NCBI GenBank assembly: GCA_027422505.1
Contig: JAPQWV010001559.1
Coordinates: 1 to 64,000 of the forward strand
Direction: 5' to 3'
From: Craterostigma plantagineum
Lineage: Eukaryota > Streptophyta > Magnoliopsida > Lamiales > Linderniaceae
DNA length: 64,000 nt
How positions within the stretch are numbered: position 1 is the first letter of the stretch; each line of letters starts with the position of its first letter. Shown one piece after another: positions 59,214-64,000 of the stretch. The position numbers and the translations under genes were made by a program. Below the pieces are notes generated by a model that had not been told where the DNA came from, ran no database searches, and saw only the letters and a program-made list of their open reading frames with translations.

Positions 59214-59397
59214 AACAACGCGCCCTACATAGACAGTCAGTTGGTATTCACCTCGCTTGAGTTCTTGCGGGAGAGGGGATTGTATTCTGAGGAAAACATG
59301 CTGATGGCGAAGATAGAATTGCTGAATCATAACGGCATAATTGACTACGACATGGACGTTCTCAAGTCGCTGGATTGCTCCGAAGCAATTCGACAGG
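59214..59397 (+). pseudogene. eIF3e fragment: Captured fragment resembling the N-terminus of eIF3e
   Basis: A 61-codon open stretch reads NAPYIDSQLVFTSLEF, then LRERGLYSEENMLMAKIELL, NHNGIIDYDMDVLKSL, ending at a GT splice-donor-like CAGG|GTATG. From memory the plant eIF3e (INT6) N-terminus has IAPNLDRHLVFP..EFLQERxLY, then a KIxLLNxTNMVDYAMDIHKSL stretch, so the match is clear at the protein level. Normally this segment begins the PCI-domain subunit of the eIF3 translation initiation complex. Only this exon is seen; nothing downstream resembles the rest of eIF3e. Divergence from the conserved sequence suggests an old capture. Helitrons commonly carry such exon fragments. Whether it is transcribed is unknown. 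Confidence 0.6.
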
Positions 59398-59639
59398 GTA
59401 TGTTTAGTCTAAGATCAATCAGTTGAACTTAATTTCATATACTGTTTTGAAAACGTGTTTGCAGAGCTCTTTAAATTCGGCTTTAGGGTTTGATTTCGAA
59501 CTGGTTCGTGCTTTAATAAATAAATCTCAAATCTGCCTTTTGTTTGTTCGATTACGCCCTCTCTCAGGGTGTTGTGCACAATAATGCCCACTGTGGCGAA
59601 GATGCTGACGCCCCCAATATATTCGATAAAATGCGCAGG

Positions 59640-60700
59640 CCAATCCAATCCTTCCTCTACATATGCACCATTTGAATATGCCTGAAAACAGGCTGCCCTT
59701 CAACTCAGGAGTCTGTGATGACACAGTCTCCTTGCACATGCGGAGAAGTACATGGAGTCAACGAGCCTAACTTCAAAAGGAAACCATTCCTAAATCAGTT
59801 CAGTTAGAGGCAAAATTCGTAGACTGCGTGTACTTCTCCGCTGTGCAAGGAAACGTGGACGTCCTATATTCTGACAGCACGTCCCGCAAGGGAAGTCCCT
59901 CTACCTAACTTCAGGCCATCTCCTGCATATGAACTGAAAAAGTCTGCACTTCAACCCAAGAGCCTGTTATCACTCAGTTTCGTTGCGCATGCCAACAAAT
60001 ACATGGTGTCAACGAGCCTAACTTCAAATGAATCCATTCCTAAATCAGTTCAGTTAGAGCAGAAATTCCTGGACACCGCGTGCTTCAATGCTGTGCAGGA
60101 TACCGTCGGTGCGACCTCTACTGTGACAACACCTCATCAAATAGAGTTCTTGTACCCAATATGATTTCACATACATGGATATTTTGGCATTTACAATTGT
60201 TTCCATATTCTTTCAGGTGAGATATGAGCCTTTACCGTAGTTTAAGTGAGAAGCAGACAACGGTCGCTCTTACTGAAAACGATATTTTGGTAGCACCAGC
60301 GGAAGAGTTCTCAACTCCCAAGTCTTTTAGAGATCAGTTTCGTTGCACTAGACGGAGTCTCGGAATCGTCTATGTAAAATGTAAGAATAAAACGTAAACA
60401 TGATTAGACACAACATGGATGGAAAAATGTGGAATTCAGGTACCAATGTCACGATATTCCTGTTATGTGTGCAGTCTTATGAGATGTTCTTGCTTCCACA
60501 GTATGACAATATTGCAAATGCTTACACTACATCCACCCAGTCCTTAGGTTAAATTGTTTCACATCATAATCCTACAATGACACAAAGTTCCAGTTCCACA
60601 TTTCTAATGACAATTACAAATTAGCAGTATTACAAATTGTAACAGTTGTCTTATACTAGAATTTCGTTGCACTAGCATCATCGCTGCAAAACTCAATTGA
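59640..60700 (+). repeat. Degenerate tandem array near the Helitron 3' end
   Basis: A unit of about 251 bp repeats twice clearly: CATGG(A/T)GTCAACGAGCC occurs at 59751 and 60002, and the shared ATTCCTAAATCAGTTCAGTTAG block follows each. Related pieces recur near 60325-60345 and 60655-60675 (TTTCGTTGCACTAG). Unit 1 contains an inverted repeat: 59729-59751 pairs with 59830-59851 with one mismatch or bulge, enclosing about 78 nt. No protein coding recognised. Confidence 0.7.
59729..59851. repeat. 22-bp inverted repeat inside the tandem unit
   Basis: Arms TCCTTGCACATGCGGAGAAG (continuing TAC) and its near reverse complement ending GTGCAAGGA. Could form a hairpin of about 22 bp in RNA or single-stranded DNA. 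Decayed in the second unit. Confidence 0.7.
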
Positions 60701-60928
60701 TAGATTGATAGGTAAGAAACAGATTTCCATTATATGAACTATTTACCACTAAGAAGCAGTCGTACAGTTCTTGAATAAAACATATCTGTTGATATGGATG
60801 ATTTATGAAAAGATAACGGGTTAACATAGGTTACGGCAGTGTTTCCAACACCATCGACCAACATACGGGGTCGTTGTATTACTTTAAAGATAATTGAATA
60901 ATAATACACTATTAATCGCAACAAACTA

Positions 60929-60957
60929 CCCCGTGCATCGCACGGGGGCAAACCTAG
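60929..60957 (+). repeat. Helitron 3' terminus: hairpin and CTAG
   Basis: CCCCGTGC ATC GCACGGGG stem-loop (8-bp stem), a 6-nt spacer, then CTAG followed by host T. This is the canonical plant Helitron 3' end, which acts as the transposition terminator. Confidence 0.93.
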
Positions 60958-61065
60958 TTACAATTAATTTACATACACGAGAAAATCAAATGAGAGGAGA
61001 AAATCTAAAATAAATGCACCATCCAAGCCGTTAGAGAGATAATCCAACGCCGCCACGATGGTCGC

Positions 61066-61071
61066 CACGTG
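61066..61071. promoter_or_regulatory. G-box/ABRE-like CACGTG in the DUF506 promoter
   Basis: CCACGTGTCC palindromic core about 25 bp upstream of the TATA box. Known as a bZIP/bHLH site; use here is inferred. Confidence 0.4.
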
Positions 61072-61094
61072 TCCATCTCTCCCAAATGGTTTCC

Positions 61095-61103
61095 TATATA
61101 AAT
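61095..61103 (+). promoter_or_regulatory. TATA box of the DUF506 gene
   Basis: TATATAAAT about 140 bp upstream of the ATG at 61242 and only 138 bp from the Helitron end. Confidence 0.6.
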
Positions 61104-61241
61104 CTTCCCACACACATCAGTCGAAGGACGTACAGTTGCAGGTGAAAACTGAAACACGAGAGAAATCAAGTTAGACATCGCCGGCGTATGAGTTTCCCGG
61201 CCAACATTTCCGATTCAGATTACTGAACTTTACCTTCTAGC

Positions 61242-62479
61242 ATGCATTTTCCGACGAGGATCCAACCAATCGACGATTCCCAGAATGACGTCGTGTTTCC
61301 GAAGCAGCTACCGCCGCCTGCGTCGAAGTCGAGGCTGAGGCGTCTCTTCGACCGTCCTTTCAGAAGGGAAAACGACGTCATCGCGGCGCCGCCGCCTACG
61401 GCGTTTGATCCCAGCTCGATATGCTTGGATAAGATGGTACGTAATTTCATCGAAGGCAACTTTGATAAAGCCGCTAAATCTGGGAAGAGTCGATGCAATT
61501 GCTTCAACGGAAAACGGTAACAATAGTTCGGAAGGAGAGGATGAGTTTGATTCCTTATCCGACTCTGTAAAGACAAACTCGTCGTCTGCTTCCGATTCTT
61601 CTGGTACTACTCTAAAGGTGGATAGTTCTTCAACATTTCAAAACGATGGATTGCTGATTCCTTCTTTGATGACTTCGATTGCTTCTTCGATTTTGCTGAT
61701 TATTTGTTTACTTTTTTGGTGCTTTAGAGTTTGATACGATGTCCGAGAGTGGTCGAAAGAAATCTGCTAGCAGAGACATCGAAGATCGTCGATAAGATTG
61801 GCAAAGCTGATAACAGGGAAGTCGCAGAAAGTCTGATATCCCTCGGCTATGACGCATCCATTTGTGTGTCTAAATGGGAGAAATCTTCATCAATTCCAGC
61901 TGGTAGTAAGCTTGATTTTCCGATTCAATCGACAATTTCTTGTTCAGGGGAAAAAGAAAAAAGTTTGGATTTTGACGGATTTAGAATTCGTCCGCAGGAG
62001 ATTACGAGTACATCGACGTGGTAATCGACGGCGTCGACCGTCTGATCGTCGACGTTGACTTCCGATCGGAGTTTGAGGTGGCGCGGCCCACCACCTCGTA
62101 CAAACAGATCGTCCAATCTCTTCCGCCCATCTTCGTCGGAAAATCAGACCGTCTCCTTCAGATCGTTTCGATCGCCGCCGAAGCGGCGAGGCAGAGCTTG
62201 AGGAAGAAGGGGATGCACGTCGCGCCGTGGCGCAAGGCCGAGTACATGAAGTCGAAGTGGCTCGGTCCGTACACACCAAAACTGGCCGCGCCACCACCGT
62301 CAAGAATCGACGGTAATACCGATCAGAACGGCGGCGTTGTTAAAGAGGAAGAGGGTAAGACCGGTGTGGTGACGTGGCAGCTGCCCGCGGGCAGGCGTAG
62401 GGATTTGGATAGAGCTGTCGCTGCGAATGGATTGGCTTCGATGTTCAAAGAAAAGACAAAAAAGAAAGCTGTTTTGTGA
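61242..62479 (+). CDS. DUF506 (PD-(D/E)XK-like) family protein, three exons, one frameshift
   Basis: Plant-specific family of unknown biochemical role, distantly related to PD-(D/E)XK nucleases; from memory, some members affect root-hair growth and bind calmodulin. Exons: 61242-61617, 61728-61902 and 61998-62479, with GT-AG introns and matching phases. Family motifs in order: MHFPTRIQPID at the start, ICLDKMVRNFIEGN, CNCFNG, TLK joined across intron 1 to SLIRCPRVVERNLLAETSK, SLGYDASICVSKWEKS, then in exon 3 YEYIDVVIDG, LIVDVDFRSEFEVARPT, SLPPIFVGK and KKGMHVAPWRKAEYMKSKWL. The final 60 residues are a variable tail ending KKKAVL. Exon 1 has one extra base in the A run at 61511-61514, right after CNCFNG, giving a stop at 61518 and shifting the acidic stretch (SSEGEDEFDS) out of frame. 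Either a homopolymer error or a recent null allele. Confidence 0.88.
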
Positions 62480-63142
62480 ATAGTGAGGCGGAATTAGAAA
62501 ATTTATATTCTTCAAGAGATTAATCATTTTTCATTTTTGCGGATAGATATCATGATTCACGACGACGTGATTAATGTAAATATTAAATGTTTGGGGATTG
62601 TTTTATAAATTATAGGGTGCTACTATTGGCACTCAGTGAGGTCATTCGATAATTATACCATTAATTTAGTTGTATATTTTAAGATTAACCAACAATTTAT
62701 ATTTAACTAAATACATTTTAATATTTTAAACTTATCATATTGATTGTTACCATTTGACCAAAAATCAGTATTAATATTGTAACTTATTTAGTAAAAAATT
62801 CATTTAAATATTTCTGTAAAAGTCATTTTCTTGAAATAAATAGTACTAACAATATAGCTGTTTAAATTCTTTAGTAAATATTCGATGAAATATTATTTTT
62901 ACATATGTAATAAGAAAATTATTTGTAGAGATATAATTATAATATATAGAAAAACTGGACGAGCAAAATGATATATAATTTTTAAGTATAGCAAAAAATT
63001 AATTTGTGATGATATAATCAGATTAAAACAAAAATTAAATGATTAAATTGTAATTACATAACTATAAAGAAGGTAATGGGATAATAAATTGATAATCCAA
63101 ATAATAACTAAATCATTCAATATAACATTACTAATACAACAA
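62480..63142. other. AT-rich intergenic DNA
   Basis: Contains the 3' UTR of the DUF506 gene at its left edge. No coding or structured repeat seen. Confidence 0.5.
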
Positions 63143-63800
63143 CTAGAACATAAATTTTCTCATAACTGCTAATACGATTCTTGTATGGAGTTGACCATGC
63201 AGCTGCACACTCATATCTAAAAGAACCCATTGCGGCATTATAGTTGGCATCGGATACCCACCAGATAATGAAACTTTCACGTAATGGTGACCTTTAACAT
63301 GATGGATTGCGATGACAATATGATGATACCATGGTGATAGAGCAGACCGAAGCGGGAAGTGCGTCGCACTGCCTCTATCACTTAAAACATGCAATATCAC
63401 ATTATACTTCGACGCAATTAAGACACCCATATAGGCAATAATCATCCATGCTCAAAAGGCGCACACCTTTCTGTATCAAAAAAAATTAAGCGAGTTGTTG
63501 TGAGACATCAATCAGCACCAAACATGTCAACATATTCTGACCTGTGCATCTCAAGCTCTTCTAGTAAATTACGTCAAATGATAGGCCATGCATCTTCCTC
63601 TAGACCAAGACAGAGAGCTATTACACGAAAATCACAATTTCCGTCATATCTTACATCTTGCACATGGGAGATATAAGAATGAAGCACAGTTGGAAACTGA
63701 TGAGTATATGGATGAGAAGAAAATTGTTGATCCGAGCGGCGTCGATGTGCTTCTTCCCTTGGCGTTGGTGGATCAATATATTTATTTCTGAAACCTTTAG
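63143..63800 (-). pseudogene. OTU-like cysteine protease fragment, Mutator-associated, decayed
   Basis: Reading the minus strand from about 63800 down: a proline/arginine-rich lead, then YISHVQDVRYDGNCDFRVIA, the OTU catalytic Asp-Gly-Asn-Cys block; then LEEDAWPII, a stop, RNLLEELEMHRSEYVDMFGA, another stop, and after a short break WMIIAYMGVLIASKYNVIL, SATHFPLRS, HVKGHHYVKVSLSGGYPMP. This is the layout of the OTU domain found in plant Mutator-like (MULE) and FAR1-related proteins, including the late HHYVKV histidine region. At least two in-frame stops and frame changes make it non-functional. The 90-bp dispersed repeat begins about 110 bp upstream, on its 5' side. Confidence 0.7.
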
Positions 63801-63909
63801 CTTTAAAAGATGGACGACCACAAGTAGTATGAACTTTGGGTTCTCAAACCAATGGTGTTGATGGTGTAATTATCTCCCTCAACTTCTTAACATCTGAACT
63901 TTCCGGTTC

Positions 63910-64000
63910 TAGAAACTCAATTCAGGTTGAAAAATCAAACTCACCATAGTCAACATCAAGCTACCATAGGATGTACAACATATTATAGTACAAACCCCAT
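63910..64000. repeat. Right copy of the 90-bp dispersed direct repeat
   Basis: Matches 3788-3877 apart from one extra A; the window ends within it, so its true right boundary is unseen. Confidence 0.75.

Larger units (their letters stand above)
6077..60957 (+). mobile_element. Giant autonomous-type plant Helitron with two nested LTR elements
   Basis: Helitrons are rolling-circle transposons that insert between A and T, start with TC and end with CTRR preceded by a short hairpin. Here the 5' end reads TCTATATATATAAAAG at 6077 after an A. The 3' end is CTAG at 60954-60957 followed by T, with an 8-bp perfect stem (60929-60936 with 60940-60947) around a 3-nt loop, 6 nt from CTAG. Total length is 54,881 bp, about 26.6 kb without the two LTR insertions. 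Plus-strand content in order: RPA70-like gene, AT-rich module, DUF1985-Ulp1 copy A, RepHel, duplicated RPA tail plus module, Ulp1-only copy C, DUF1985-Ulp1 copy B, eIF3e-like fragment, degenerate tandem array. No second set of Helitron termini was seen inside, so the simplest reading is a single element. Confidence 0.85.

Overview
This window is nuclear DNA from a flowering plant, almost certainly a eudicot. Evidence: spliced plant gene families (a calmodulin-like gene, a Bet v 1/PR-10 gene with the family's conserved intron, a DUF506 gene), an Athila-type Ty3/gypsy element with a tRNA-Asp primer site, a Ty1/copia element with an initiator-tRNA-Met primer site, and a plant-type Helitron. The species cannot be named from the sequence.

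Layout. 1-6076 is host DNA: a minus-strand calmodulin-like gene (1656-2463) with one frameshift, then a plus-strand PR-10 gene (4724-5293) with several frameshifts in exon 1. 6077-60957 is one very large Helitron of 54.9 kb, about 26.6 kb after subtracting two nested LTR elements. It starts TC after an A, and ends CTAG before a T, with an 8-bp hairpin just inside the end. On its plus strand it carries an RPA70-like gene, a DUF1985-Ulp1 protease gene (copy A), the RepHel transposase (Y2-HUH nickase plus Pif1 helicase, about 1607 residues over six exons), a short Ulp1-only gene (copy C), a second DUF1985-Ulp1 gene (copy B), and a fragment resembling the N-terminus of eIF3e. 60958-64000 is host DNA again: a DUF506 gene whose TATA box lies only about 138 bp from the Helitron end, and a decayed OTU-protease fragment of the Mutator-associated kind.

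Nested insertions. A copia element (12695-23594, minus strand, TSD GGGAC) sits in exon 2 of DUF1985-Ulp1 copy A. It carries a 1235-residue accessory ORF downstream of pol. An Athila element (31658-49047, plus strand, TSD AAGCT) sits inside the Pif1 helicase exon of RepHel. It contains a 2.94-kb tandem duplication that created an internal truncated LTR. Both LTR pairs are nearly identical by eye, so both insertions are recent. The Helitron's own RPA, copy A and RepHel carry older damage, whereas copies B and C of the protease gene read through completely (882 and 431 residues) when spliced.

How the parts fit. RepHel would nick and unwind the element. RPA would coat the single strand released by rolling-circle transfer. 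The Ulp1-like cysteine proteases have complete His/Asp/Cys triads and would be predicted to act on SUMO-like conjugates. Their three-fold presence, with a shared intron plan and a shared upstream AT-rich module, suggests they are established members of this Helitron lineage rather than chance passengers. This is the most interesting biology in the window. A 2.13-kb direct repeat (9352-11481 and 49986-52117), which includes the RPA 3' end, records the segmental duplication that helped build the second half of the element.
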